Positions 43,647 to 52,383 of a stretch of DNA of 64,000 nucleotides are shown piece after piece. Position 1 is the first letter of the stretch. Each line of letters opens with the position of its first letter. The notes beneath the pieces were generated by a model that was not told where the DNA came from, made no database searches, and worked only from the letters and a program-made list of their open reading frames with translations. Source of the stretch: Nitrospira sp. (lineage in GTDB: Bacteria; Nitrospirota; Nitrospiria; Nitrospirales; Nitrospiraceae); NCBI GenBank assembly GCA_018242765.1, contig JAFEBH010000011.1, positions 248,001 to 312,000 of the forward strand, in the 5' to 3' direction. Position numbers and translations under genes: made by a program.

Positions 43647-45215
43647 TTATGGAGTCGGTACACGAAGTTTTCCACGAGATTTTCCCTGAGAGTCTTTTTT
43701 GGGTTTGTCTCGCGAATCGTCATCCTCATCCGAGTCAGCGTCTGCATCGTCATCGAGGTCATCTTGAAAATCAGGGCGAGCATCTCCCGATCCACTCGGT
43801 AGTGTGGCGGAGGAGGTTGTGGTGCCTGTGCGCCATGCTGCAACGACGTTACGGACCTCGTTCATGGAGCGAGCATTGTCCGCGGAATTTGTTGGGTTGA
43901 CTGCATAATCAATTCCAGCTGGCCGGCCGTTGATCGAGATTTTTGGGTTTGAAAAATACTTCACGCGAGGGCACGATACCGTCGGACAAGGATAGGCCAT
44001 GATGGTCCGGAATTTTCCAATTGGGTCTCGATAGCCATATGAATAGGGAAAAACACCGGTGCCGCCGCTCGCACGATCATGTGCGTCGCCCATGTTATGT
44101 CCCATTTCGTGGGTCAGGGTACTATTCGATACGCAATCGCGATCGGTCACGCTGAATGCATACGGGGCAAAACTCGCCCGTGGGCCGTTGGCCATGACAT
44201 AGGCGATTCCGCAGTAACTGCCTCCGTTGTCCACGATCAGTGCGACGAGATCGGCTTTATATTGGTTCCGCAATGTGTGGGCCTGATCCATGAATCCATC
44301 ATTTGTCCTCTGTAAACGCGAGAGGTCGGTGCCGATGTTGCCCGTTTCCGTATAGGCGATCTCGGCAGCGCGGACCAGCCGGAGTCGCATGGCAATTTTG
44401 CTGTTCGCATAGGCCTGATTGGCCAAATCGACGCCCATCGCAATCAGCGCATTCATGGCAGCTTGCCCACCCTGCTTGGCTCGTGCCGTTGAGGTATATA
44501 CCACTAATAAGTCGACGATCGTGTTCGTGGTTGCAGCTGCCGTAGTCACACTGCCTGTTGCCGCTGCCGTACCGGGCTGCTGGAGTTCAGGCTCGGGAGC
44601 AGGAGGATCTGCAGGGGTTCCATCATCGGGGACCACAAGCGGATGATGGTCTGGTGGCATGCTGTCCTCATCGACTTCAACGAGGCGATGACGGTTGTCC
44701 TCGGTCGGCTCAATTTTGTAGAGCCGTTGCCCAGAGACAATCGTCCCAGCCATTTTTTTTCCGCGTACGGCCAAGGTGACATCACTGTCCTGGTCACCTC
44801 GCACCCGTCCACGCCAGACCCTCGCCTTGTTGCCGTGGACTTCCGGCTCGTCGAGCTCCAACGTTCGTGTGCCGGTATCGAACAGGTCGAGTGAGACATC
44901 TTGTTTCGATTCTTTGCGGGCGAGCTTCATGGCTTCCAACGCAACAGGATTGAGCCCCATCGTCCGGTGCCGGCGCACCCATCGCTTCGAGAGCTGAGGT
45001 GACGGGAATGCCTGATCGATCGCCGCAGGGATATCGCTCGGAGTTTCAAGAAAGAGTGGGACCGGCGAGGCTGGTGTTGCGCAGAGTCCAGCGGTGGGGA
45101 TGCTGAGGGTTGCGGCAAAGAGACCGAGGACCATCGTACGTGGAGCCCAAGACAATCGGCGAAACGGTCGAAGGTCTCTCGATGATGGTTGTTGCACTGT
45201 CAGAATCCACCCCAT
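43647..45215 (-). CDS. Secreted reprolysin-like (M12-type) zinc metalloprotease
   Basis: 522 residues from the ATG at 45215, chosen because GGGAGG lies just upstream. It has a signal peptide (VLGLFAATLSIPTAGLCA) and a pro-region to about residue 185. A Pro/Thr/Ala linker follows (residues 195-225), then the catalytic domain (NTIVDLLVVYTSTARAK). The zinc site is LTHEMGHNMGDAHD (HExxHxxGxxHD), followed by a methionine in FRTIMAYP, as in metzincins. The C-terminal tail is extremely acidic (DDLDDDADADSDEDDDSRD) and could bind calcium or serve as a secretion or retention tail. Target proteins are unknown. The gene at 43041-43556 looks like its propeptide alone. Confidence 0.9.
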   Translation of the reverse strand: MGWILTVQQPSSRDLRPFRRLSWAPRTMVLGLFAATLSIPTAGLCATPASPVPLFLETPSDIPAAIDQAFPSPQLSKRWVRRHRTMGLNPVALEAMKLARKESKQDVSLDLFDTGTRTLELDEPEVHGNKARVWRGRVRGDQDSDVTLAVRGKKMAGTIVSGQRLYKIEPTEDNRHRLVEVDEDSMPPDHHPLVVPDDGTPADPPAPEPELQQPGTAAATGSVTTAAATTNTIVDLLVVYTSTARAKQGGQAAMNALIAMGVDLANQAYANSKIAMRLRLVRAAEIAYTETGNIGTDLSRLQRTNDGFMDQAHTLRNQYKADLVALIVDNGGSYCGIAYVMANGPRASFAPYAFSVTDRDCVSNSTLTHEMGHNMGDAHDRASGGTGVFPYSYGYRDPIGKFRTIMAYPCPTVSCPRVKYFSNPKISINGRPAGIDYAVNPTNSADNARSMNEVRNVVAAWRTGTTTSSATLPSGSGDARPDFQDDLDDDADADSDEDDDSRDKPKKDSQGKSRGKLRVPTP

Positions 45216-46032
45216 GTAACCTCCCATGTGTGTAAGTGGGTTTAGTTATGGGCCTTGTGGAGCAAGGCGCATGCCGATTTGCGAGATCATGGGCCTGAAA
45301 CGTGTGCGAGTGCGGAACTTCTTCAGTATTAAGAAAGTTCCGTGCTGATAGGGAGAGAGTTCGTTGCAAAGGTGGAGCGACAAAATATTTCGGAGGCTGT
45401 AAGAGGCGCAGGGTGTCACCTACATGATGATCAACATTGTTATGGGAGAACTGTTTCACTTTGAAACAGAAAGTTCTTGTTATGTTGCTGAAGACGAGAG
45501 AAGAGTCAGAGCTGGTTTTTCACGTGCAGGGAGAATAGGGTTATCCGGTTGAGCAAGATCCGCCGGACATGTTTTTGTCGTCGGCCTGTCTGAAGGTCGC
45601 ATCGGGTATGAGGACGATGATGTGGGGCTCAACATTTTCGATTTGTGCCATTTATACAATCCACTGAATGTGACCTTGTCTATGTTGGGTTGGGCATTGA
45701 GCTGATCGGGGTACTATGGTCCATCCCGTTCTGCCTGCCATTAGGACACCTTCCAAATATCTTCGTATCGAAATAGATACAGCTTTCTGTATCCATCAGA
45801 TTCACTCAGTGACCCCTTCAGCGCTGTAGCAAGACTCAGGCACATTTCTGATCGGTGGTTTTCATCTTTTTTAATCGTTTAGGGGCGGCGGACAACCATA
45901 ATTGGCGAGAGAGTCTCCGGCACACATGTTGCCGTATGACAAGAAGTAGGAGTCATAAGATCAGAGGCGCCTCCGGCTCTTAAATATAGAGACAAACAAT
46001 TCTAGCCATAAGGCGGAAAGGAAAGGGACGCT
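45216..46032. other. Long intergenic stretch with no supported gene
   Basis: About 800 bases. A minus-strand frame at 45046-45459 mostly overlaps the protease gene in another frame. A plus-strand stretch near 45620-45780 is open and partly hydrophobic but has no start codon. Neither is called. The promoter of the protease gene should be near 45230-45400. No tRNA-like fold or inverted repeats were recognised. Confidence 0.4.
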
Positions 46033-46146
46033 ATGTTTAGGGATGTCGCGTTGATAACAATCGTAGTCTCGATCGATATGGCAATCATGATGCTGGGGCT
46101 GTTCGTATATTACATCGGCAGATCGGGGCAGGCTAGGAAGTACTGA
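46033..46146 (+). CDS. Tiny single-pass membrane protein (37 residues)
   Basis: An ATG at 46033 follows AAAGGAAAGGGACGCT, a good ribosome binding site. It opens a 37-codon frame to TGA at 46144. The peptide has a short start (MFRDVA), one membrane segment (LITIVVSIDMAIMMLGLFVYYI) of 22 residues in two stretches LITIVVSIDM and AIMMLGLFVYYI, and a polar basic end (GRSGQARKY). This is the usual layout of small membrane proteins that modulate larger membrane complexes. It stands alone, with no neighbour hinting at a partner. The membrane pattern and the ribosome binding site together make chance less likely. Confidence 0.5.
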   Translation: MFRDVALITIVVSIDMAIMMLGLFVYYIGRSGQARKY

Positions 46147-46438
46147 GTGCACGCCGCGTATAAGCATAAAAGAGAATGAAGTGCTGATCTGCACGAGAGT
46201 GTAAGCAAACTGATCACTCGTTCTTTTCTCAAGGGTGCGGCGCGCCGACGATGTGTCTCGGTGTGCCGTCATGCTTCTACGGCTGGTTGCAGGAGAAGCG
46301 AAGCCTCATTCAATCCTAGAGGGTTTCCCTCCGCGAAGAGACGGTGTCTGTCACCCGGCTTGTCGGTGAGCCTGGTCACTGATCAGCTCTTCGCAGTTTT
46401 CCCGCCGTACGTTTCTTCTGGTCAGAAGTTGTGAGGGC

Positions 46439-46897
46439 TCAATCTGGATTGATGATCTTGGGTGGTCGACGTGGTTCTTCGTACGGATCAGCAGGGAGTC
46501 GGCGATCGACGGTCCAGCTATTGAGTACGGTCGTCACGAGGCTGATCACCAGCGCGCCGCCGACTGACGGCCAAAACCCAGAAACCGTAAACCCCTTTAC
46601 GAGATATGCCGTCAGGTCGAGCAACAGCGCGTTTAACACCACCAGAAAGAGTCCGAGCGTAAAAACGATCAGCGGCAATGTGAGGAGAAACAGGATGGGG
46701 CGAAGGATGAGGTTCAAGAAGGTCAAGACCAGCACGGCTGCCAGACCGGCACCGAAACTGCTGGTTTCCAACCCCGGAACAATGGCAATAGCCAGAAATA
46801 CGGCGATGCCGGTGATGAATACCCGCATAAAGGCCTGGCGTAGGCCTCCATGGAAGGGTGATTCATGGACCGCTCTTGCAAAACGAATGGTCGGCAT
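46439..46897 (-). CDS. Phage-holin-family (PF04020-type) four-helix membrane protein
   Basis: 152 residues with about four hydrophobic segments: FITGIAVFLAIAIVPGL, LAAVLVLTFLNLILRPIL, FLLTLPLIVFTLGLFLVVLN and ISLVTTVLNSW. The block NLILRPILFLLTLPL is typical of the small membrane family annotated as phage holin family 4 or DUF360. Most members are chromosomal and not phage-linked, and their function is unsettled. The C-terminus is a short proline-rich tail. The ATG at 46897 gives a 23-residue lead before the first helix; the ATG at 46828 is an alternative start. The gene follows the 46901-47323 gene by three bases and is probably co-transcribed with it. Confidence 0.8.
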   Translation of the reverse strand: MPTIRFARAVHESPFHGGLRQAFMRVFITGIAVFLAIAIVPGLETSSFGAGLAAVLVLTFLNLILRPILFLLTLPLIVFTLGLFLVVLNALLLDLTAYLVKGFTVSGFWPSVGGALVISLVTTVLNSWTVDRRLPADPYEEPRRPPKIINPD

Positions 46898-46900
46898 TGC

Positions 46901-47323
46901 TTATCGTGGAGGTGGAGAAATGTTCCCCGGTGAATAATGTACGACCGTTGCTGTGACTTTCTTGCTCTTCTCATCCCGTGACGCTTCAATGATGACGCGA
47001 TCTCCGACGGCGGGCGGGTCGAGCGATTTTGGGTTGTTCTTGTTCTTGTATTTTACCTGCTTGGTCAGCAGGACTGATACGATCTGGCCTTTCACTGTTT
47101 TCACGTCAACGTGCTTCTCATCGATGGAGATTACGATACCAAGCACGTGCAGCAGTTCAGGCACGGGGGCTGAGGCCATCAGGCAGAGCGACAAGATCGT
47201 AAGTGCCACGATCTTGCTTGCGGGAGAACGATCGGAGCGTAGTGCCATGGCACGAGAGAAAACGGTAGACCTGTGCCGTGGTTGGGTTGGGTTGCTTGGG
47301 TGCGAGTAGCTGCCCGTATTCAT
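46901..47323 (-). CDS. Exported protein with a small beta-barrel-like domain
   Basis: About 140 residues from the ATG at 47323, with AAGGA nine bases upstream. The in-frame ATG at 47248 would give a more standard signal peptide (SKIVALTILSLCLMASA). The mature domain reads HVLGIVISIDEKHVDVKTVK, then VSVLLTKQVKYKNK and VGDRVIIEASRDEKSKKVTA. This is an alternating beta pattern like the OB-like DUF5666/YgiW type of periplasmic domain. No catalytic residues are evident. The gene is in line with the holin-like gene and the CruF-like gene, separated by 3 and 42-65 bases. Confidence 0.65.
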   Translation of the reverse strand: MNTGSYSHPSNPTQPRHRSTVFSRAMALRSDRSPASKIVALTILSLCLMASAPVPELLHVLGIVISIDEKHVDVKTVKGQIVSVLLTKQVKYKNKNNPKSLDPPAVGDRVIIEASRDEKSKKVTATVVHYSPGNISPPPR

Positions 47324-47388
47324 GTTCAATGGTCCTTCTTGGCGCAAGGGTCGTCTGACTATACAAATTCTTTGGAGTGAATGTCACC

Positions 47389-48201
47389 TTACTCTTGGAT
47401 GTGGTGGACTTGTCGGCGAGCAAAAAGGCGAGTGACCAAGATAGCAAGGACTGGGAGATGCATCAGCAAGCCGCTCATGCCCATGAATGTTTCGCCGATC
47501 CAAAACGTCATGCCGAGGTTGAAGGCTAAGACTCCGTAATATAAGCCGATTCCGAGCAGGAGCCGTTGAGTAATCGATGGGAGTGCCACGAGTGAAGGGA
47601 GTCTCCGGTCCAGTGGAAAATACATGGCCAGAGAAATCAACCCGACGACCGCCCAGCCGACGTAGTTTGCAAATGGGACACCGAAGTGCCAGCCTGGATC
47701 AGGGTAGTAGTAGATTTTCCCCAAGAACCAACGGTCACCACGCAGGGCCACCGGATCGATCACCATATCGATAAAGGCAAATAGAAAGGCGGTTAGGCCA
47801 CAGACCGCCCAGCTTGTGCGGCTCTTCACGTCGAAACGTAACGGTTGCAGTGGCGAGTGCGTCAGAATTGGAGACGGATCAACGGGCAACAGGAGGCCGA
47901 GCGCGACACCGTAAGCAGCGAAGAGGAGAAAACTAAATGAAAGAGAATCCATGAATGGTACATCGAAAAAATAGAGTTCCTGCCCAACCGTTGAACCATT
48001 ATAGAAGTACCAGCCGAAGGGAATGCCGGTTCTGGTCGACGAGAATTCACAGACAAAGGCAGTGGCCCAGCTAATCAGCCAAAACCGCCAGGTTCGTGAC
48101 CAGCCGATCAGCTTGATGGCGGAAACGAGAAAGGCGGCAAGAAAAAGAAAGACATAAGGCCGGAGGACGATCGTCTTGAAAAGGAGGACGGCGGGTTCCA
48201 T
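47389..48201 (-). CDS. Carotenoid biosynthesis protein, CruF/DUF422 family
   Basis: A 270-residue membrane protein with about seven hydrophobic segments. The family block CEFSSTRTGIPFGWYFYNG is followed by ELYFFDVPFMDSLSFSFL, with the conserved acidic and tyrosine residues of DUF422. CruF members hydrate the end of the carotenoid chain (gamma-carotene 1',2'-hydratase). Enzymes outside the well-studied groups may act on other carotenoids or related isoprenoids. It is followed upstream by HpnA and a prenyl diphosphate synthase on the same strand, giving a coherent isoprenoid set. Whether it serves a carotenoid or hopanoid pathway here is unresolved. Confidence 0.8.
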   Translation of the reverse strand: MEPAVLLFKTIVLRPYVFLFLAAFLVSAIKLIGWSRTWRFWLISWATAFVCEFSSTRTGIPFGWYFYNGSTVGQELYFFDVPFMDSLSFSFLLFAAYGVALGLLLPVDPSPILTHSPLQPLRFDVKSRTSWAVCGLTAFLFAFIDMVIDPVALRGDRWFLGKIYYYPDPGWHFGVPFANYVGWAVVGLISLAMYFPLDRRLPSLVALPSITQRLLLGIGLYYGVLAFNLGMTFWIGETFMGMSGLLMHLPVLAILVTRLFARRQVHHIQE

Positions 48202-48224
48202 TCAATAGGAGTTCGAGGCGGCTG

Positions 48225-49208
48225 TCATGCGTATCCGTGGGATTTGAACCACCGGACGGCTTTGCCCAACGCAACCTCTGGTGGATGCTGCGGCAGCCCC
48301 AGTTCTCGGATGGCCTTGCTGCAATCATAGTGCATTTTGTACTTGGCCATCTTCACGCCTTCCAACGGAATGCGTGGAGGGAGGCCGGTTACATTGGCAA
48401 ACCAGTGATTGAGGTAGGCGAGCGGAAGCACGGCACCCCGTGGGAGTTTCAGGGCCGGGGCCTTGAGACCGGTCAACCGGCTGAGGATTTCAAACACTTC
48501 GTGCAGTAATAGATTGGTAGAGCCGAGAATATATCGTTCACCCTGGCGGCCTTTCTCCATGGCGAGCAGATGGCCGGTTGCGACATCATCGACATCGATG
48601 ATGTTCATCCCGGTTTCGATATAGGCCGGCATTCGCCCCTTCATGAAATCGACAATGACCTGGCCTGTGGGCGTCGGTTTGACGTCGCCCTCTCCGACCG
48701 GGGCGCTGGGATTGACGATGACAACCGGCAATCCTTCCTTGGCCAGCTTGTGCACCTCTTGCTCCGCCAGGTACTTCGACCGTTTATAGTGGCCAGCCAT
48801 TTGCTCGAGGGAGACCGGCGTCTCTTCCGTTCCGAGCCCCCCACCAGGTGGCAAGCCGATGGCGCCGATGGTGCTGCAATAGACCGTCCGTTCCACGCCT
48901 GCCTCGCGTGCGGCCTCCAACAGATTTCTGGTGCCGGCCACGTTGACGTCATAAAAGATGGAAGGGTTCTTGGCCCAGAGGGCGTAGTGTGCTGCAACAT
49001 GGTAAAGGTGGCGACAGTTGCTGAGCGCGACACGAAGTGATGAGGGATCGCGCAAATCCCCTGCGACTCGTTCAACCGGAAGGCCGTTTAGATTCGTGAG
49101 ATCGGCGTCAGGGCGAGCCAAGACACGAACGTCGATTCCGGTTCGTACAAGGGCCCGCGCGACCGCTGCTCCGACAAACCCGGTTGCACCTGTGACGAGA
49201 GCTTTCAT
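48225..49208 (-). CDS. hpnA: Hopanoid-associated sugar epimerase/dehydratase HpnA
   Basis: A 327-residue extended short-chain dehydrogenase. The nucleotide-binding motif ALVTGATGFVGAAVARALV is at the N-terminus, the catalytic YxxxK is YKRSKYLAEQE near residue 145, and a family-typical VYCSTIGAIGLPPGG segment precedes it. The later NPSAPVGEGDVKPTPTG block is characteristic of the HpnA subgroup. HpnA is found in hopanoid clusters and is thought to act on the sugar part of bacteriohopanepolyols. No squalene-hopene cyclase is in the window. It lies between the CruF-like gene and the prenyl synthase gene, all on the minus strand. Confidence 0.88.
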   Translation of the reverse strand: MKALVTGATGFVGAAVARALVRTGIDVRVLARPDADLTNLNGLPVERVAGDLRDPSSLRVALSNCRHLYHVAAHYALWAKNPSIFYDVNVAGTRNLLEAAREAGVERTVYCSTIGAIGLPPGGGLGTEETPVSLEQMAGHYKRSKYLAEQEVHKLAKEGLPVVIVNPSAPVGEGDVKPTPTGQVIVDFMKGRMPAYIETGMNIIDVDDVATGHLLAMEKGRQGERYILGSTNLLLHEVFEILSRLTGLKAPALKLPRGAVLPLAYLNHWFANVTGLPPRIPLEGVKMAKYKMHYDCSKAIRELGLPQHPPEVALGKAVRWFKSHGYA

Positions 49209-49215
49209 GATGAAG

Positions 49216-49256
49216 ACGTGAAGCGCGAAACGTGAAACGTGACGTGCGTGAAACGA
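49216..49256. repeat. Short tandem GTGAAACGT-type repeat
   Basis: The stretch reads CGTGAAGCGCGAAACGTGAA followed by ACGTGACGTGCGTGAAACG, a degenerate 9-base repeat between hpnA and the prenyl synthase gene. A related GCGTGAGGCGTGAGGCGTCA repeat sits inside the cusB coding sequence (10079-10098). Similar simple repeats recur between genes in this lineage by my recollection, which I cannot confirm here. Confidence 0.5.
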
Positions 49257-49313
49257 GGATGACTGCTCGACTGTGCGGTTTTGGACTTCACGAGATACGC
49301 TTCACGAACGACG

Positions 49314-50204
49314 TCAGTTCTTCCGGTTGGTGATATATCGCGCGATCTCGCGCAGGGGATCGGCGGAGGGGCCGAAGGACGATAAGCGGTTGATAGCACG
49401 GGTGACACAATCGTCGGCCAGTTTCTTTGCTCCATCAACCCCGTAGAACGTTGGATAGGTTTTCTTCCCACGTTCTGCATCGGTGTTAGGATTCTTCCCA
49501 AGCTCTTCACGTGTGCCGGTGACGTTCAATACGTCATCGGCGATCTGAAATGCCAGGCCGATGTCTTCGGCATAGCCGGTCATATCATCGAGTTGGCGGT
49601 CGTTGGCTCCAGCGGCAATGGCCCCCATGCGGACCGCAGCGCGCATCAGCATACCGGTCTTGTGCTTGTGAATGTTCTGAAGGGTTGGGAGGTCGATGTC
49701 CTTATTTTCGGCTTGGATGTCGAATACCTGGCCGCCCACCATTCCCACGTTCCCGGAGCCAAAAGCCAACTCTTGAATGATGCGGACTTGCCGTACCGGA
49801 TCGCAGCCCTTCATCAGATCAGGTCTGCTGATCACGTCAAACGCCATCGTGAGCAGCGCATCGCCCGCGAGAATGGCCATGGCCTCGCCATAGACCTTGT
49901 GGTTCGTCGGTTTCCCGCGGCGAAAGTCGTCGTTGTCCATCGACGGCAGGTCGTCGTGGATCAGCGAATAGGTATGGATCAGTTCCAACGAGCAGGCCAC
50001 GGCCATGAGGCCTGGTGGTGTTTGGCCCAGCGCTTCCGCAGCCGCGATCGTCAAAATCGGCCGGACTCGTTTCCCGCCTGCCATCAGGCTGTAGCGAAGA
50101 CTCTCATGCAACGTCGTCGGAGGGGTCACGGACGGAGGCGCAATCAGATCAAGGTATTGATCCACGTCGACCCGCTTCCGTTCAAGATAGTCGGCGATGT
50201 TCAT
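49314..50204 (-). CDS. Short-chain polyprenyl diphosphate synthase (farnesyl/geranylgeranyl type)
   Basis: About 296 residues from the ATG at 50204. It condenses isopentenyl diphosphate with allylic substrates. The first aspartate-rich motif is DDLPSMDNDD (DDxxxxD, with the two-residue insertion typical of bacterial FPP synthases). The second is QIADDVLNV. KRVRPILTIAAAEALG and GDALLTMAFDVI blocks fit IspA. It supplies precursors for the adjacent hpnA and CruF-like genes, but FPP also feeds quinones and cell-wall lipid carriers. It is different from the prenyl synthase fragment at 20916-21197. Confidence 0.92.
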   Translation of the reverse strand: MNIADYLERKRVDVDQYLDLIAPPSVTPPTTLHESLRYSLMAGGKRVRPILTIAAAEALGQTPPGLMAVACSLELIHTYSLIHDDLPSMDNDDFRRGKPTNHKVYGEAMAILAGDALLTMAFDVISRPDLMKGCDPVRQVRIIQELAFGSGNVGMVGGQVFDIQAENKDIDLPTLQNIHKHKTGMLMRAAVRMGAIAAGANDRQLDDMTGYAEDIGLAFQIADDVLNVTGTREELGKNPNTDAERGKKTYPTFYGVDGAKKLADDCVTRAINRLSSFGPSADPLREIARYITNRKN

Positions 50205-50507
50205 GATGTTCGTCTTTCTAGCTGATCGGCCAATTCGCGCGGAGAGTAGCAAACGATCTGAAGGGTGTCAAACCTATGAGGGTGGGTCCCTGGCTTGACC
50301 GAGAACATGTTGAGCGTCGTCACCGTCTGACAGAAGGTTAGTGGACGAGACAGGGTTGACATGTGTTACGAAAATGGATTAGGAACCCGGACTCCTTAAT
50401 CCTGTACTGATGCGGACATGCGATGCCGGGAACATCGAACTGTAGTGGACTATAGCCGATCACGGAAACATGCGAGATGTTTTGCGGTTATGATTAGGAG
50501 GTCACAA

Positions 50508-51848
50508 ATGCCAACCCTTAGTCGACAATGTACACGCGCCCTCAACGCAGCGGCACTCGTGATAGGAGGATTATTGTTGGGAGGGGGGAGCCTTTGGGAG
50601 GGCTCCACTGTTCTGGCCCACGAGAGTCATGGTCGTGGAAATGGTGAAAAAGAAAAGACCCTCTACGTTTGGGCCGGCGATCAGAACCGAGTGGCACCAG
50701 ATGTTTTGGCAGTCGTCGATTTCAACGAACATTCCGACAACTACGGTCGGGTAATCCGGACAGTACCGATTCCTCCACCGGGAAATGTGGGGAACGAGCC
50801 GCACCATTGTCATCTGTCTGCAGATAAGAATATTCTCGCCTGCGGTGGACTGCTCAGTGTCTTGAAGGGCCAGAACGGCATTTTCTTCTTTGATGTCTCG
50901 GAGGCCCGCCATCCGAGATTTCTGTTTTCGAAAAGTGCCCCAAACTCGAGCATTACCGACGATTTTTTGCCCCTGCCTGATGGGGGATTTCTCGTCACGC
51001 AGATGGGATCGGCGACCGGGGGAACGCCGGGACAACTTGCCGAATTTGACCGACATCTTCAATTTATCGCGGAGTATCCCGGTGTTCCCGGCGTCACTCC
51101 GTTTGAGGCCTCACTCGATGGCTCATCGCTGGAAGGCTTCAACCCTCATGGAATTTCTGCCGATTTTAAGCATAATCGGCTCGTCACGACTGACTTCATC
51201 AACCCCGTCACCACCTTAAATGTCTGGCCTGGCCCAGTTGAATTGCGCGGGGCACTCCGGTTTTGGGATTTGGCCAAGCGCAGGATCGTGCGAACCATCA
51301 TGCTGCCCGAGACGCTCGGATCCATGGATGTGAAACTCATTCCAGGCGATCCGCATGGACGGGCCATCACCGTGAATATGTTTAGTGGCCTGGTTTATAC
51401 CGTGGATCCCACCAATGGGAGAGTTGTGCAAGCGTTCGACTGCGATGACATTGTTCCGCATATCGAAGTTCCTACCGACGGTGGCATGGTCCAGCTTCTT
51501 GCCATGCCCAGGCGTGGAGACCGCCTCATCTTTGCATCGTTTGAGGCTGGGCAAGTCGGCATGCTGGATATCAGTAATGTCGAGCATTTTACCCAAAAAT
51601 CAGTCGTGACTCTTGGTAGGAATACGGGTCCTCACAGCGTTCATCTCACTCAGGATGACTCTCGTCTGGTCGTCACCGACTATTTTCTCAATGAAGATGG
51701 TTTCGGCAAAATCCATTTCGAGGGGGATCATAAGGTCCATGTGATGAAGGTCACCTCTGAGACTCTGACACTCGACACCCACTTTAATTTGGACTTCAAT
51801 ACGGCGCTTGCATTCCCCGCGAGACCGCATGGAGTCGCAATGAAGTAG
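50508..51848 (+). CDS. Selenium-binding-protein-family (SBP56/methanethiol oxidase-like) secreted protein
   Basis: 446 residues from the ATG at 50508, with AGGAGGT seven bases upstream; the earlier in-frame ATG at 50418 lacks one. A signal peptide with a twin-hydrophobic stretch (LVIGGLLLGGGSLWEG) precedes LYVWAGDQNRVAPDVLAVVD, the typical opening of SBP56 beta-propellers. The conserved EPHHCHLSADKNILACGG, GFNPHGISADF, TGPHSVHLTQDDSRL and final FPARPHGVAMK segments supply the histidines that bind copper in methanethiol oxidase. The CxxC of the plant/animal proteins is not present. Oxidation of methanethiol or another small sulfur compound is possible but not shown. Confidence 0.8.
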   Translation: MPTLSRQCTRALNAAALVIGGLLLGGGSLWEGSTVLAHESHGRGNGEKEKTLYVWAGDQNRVAPDVLAVVDFNEHSDNYGRVIRTVPIPPPGNVGNEPHHCHLSADKNILACGGLLSVLKGQNGIFFFDVSEARHPRFLFSKSAPNSSITDDFLPLPDGGFLVTQMGSATGGTPGQLAEFDRHLQFIAEYPGVPGVTPFEASLDGSSLEGFNPHGISADFKHNRLVTTDFINPVTTLNVWPGPVELRGALRFWDLAKRRIVRTIMLPETLGSMDVKLIPGDPHGRAITVNMFSGLVYTVDPTNGRVVQAFDCDDIVPHIEVPTDGGMVQLLAMPRRGDRLIFASFEAGQVGMLDISNVEHFTQKSVVTLGRNTGPHSVHLTQDDSRLVVTDYFLNEDGFGKIHFEGDHKVHVMKVTSETLTLDTHFNLDFNTALAFPARPHGVAMK

Positions 51849-51912
51849 ACCATTCGGGAATGAGAGCCGGTACCCTTGTGACAGCCTTTCAACCATTCAG
51901 GAGGTAGCAGCA

Positions 51913-52383
51913 ATGCAGATTTATCCTTGCTACTGGGTGTTTACGATAGTCTCGACGCTTGCCTTTTTCCCCGTCAGTAATAGTCTCGCCGAGGAGGCGA
52001 TCCAGCAGGGTCAATGGCGCACTACAGAAGAAGTCCTAGAGATGGTCAATCCTCTGCTCGCCCCCGAAATGATCGAGAAACGCAAGTCGACTCCCATGAC
52101 CGTAGAGTTTTGCGTGAGATCCAATAGTCTTGAGACTTTATTGGGCGTCGGCAAAGATAAGCATGGGCTGTGCGAAGGCCCCATCAACATCGGCATGGGG
52201 AAAATCTCGATCCAACGAACATGCACGACGGGTCTTGGCAAGAGTATCCAGAAGATCGATGGGACCTACACTCCAACGAGAGTAGAGAGGATTCGTGAGG
52301 ATACGACGGACACCCCAAAGGGGAAAATTCATATGAAAACCAAAGCGGTGATCGAACGGATCGGCGGCGAGTGTAAACCCTAG
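51913..52383 (+). CDS. DUF3617-family secreted protein
   Basis: 156 residues with a signal peptide (VFTIVSTLAFFPVSNSLAE) and a CAGGAGGTAGCAGCA ribosome binding site. It starts the mature chain with QQGQWRTTEEVLEMVNP, has the pair of cysteines EFCVRSNS and HGLCEGP, and ends with a GKIHMKTKAVIERIGGECKP strand. This is the DUF3617 layout, a small beta-rich periplasmic domain. Function unknown. It lies 64 bases after the selenium-binding-family gene and is probably co-transcribed with it. Confidence 0.8.
   Translation: MQIYPCYWVFTIVSTLAFFPVSNSLAEEAIQQGQWRTTEEVLEMVNPLLAPEMIEKRKSTPMTVEFCVRSNSLETLLGVGKDKHGLCEGPINIGMGKISIQRTCTTGLGKSIQKIDGTYTPTRVERIREDTTDTPKGKIHMKTKAVIERIGGECKP

Noticed and set aside
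45961..46272. Minus-strand 103-codon frame
   Set aside because: It overlaps the small membrane-protein frame on the plus strand, which has a ribosome binding site and a membrane helix. The minus frame has low-quality composition.
50418..50507. Earlier start for the selenium-binding-family protein
   Set aside because: The ATG at 50508 has AGGAGGT upstream and gives a normal signal peptide; the 30 extra codons are basic and unrelated.
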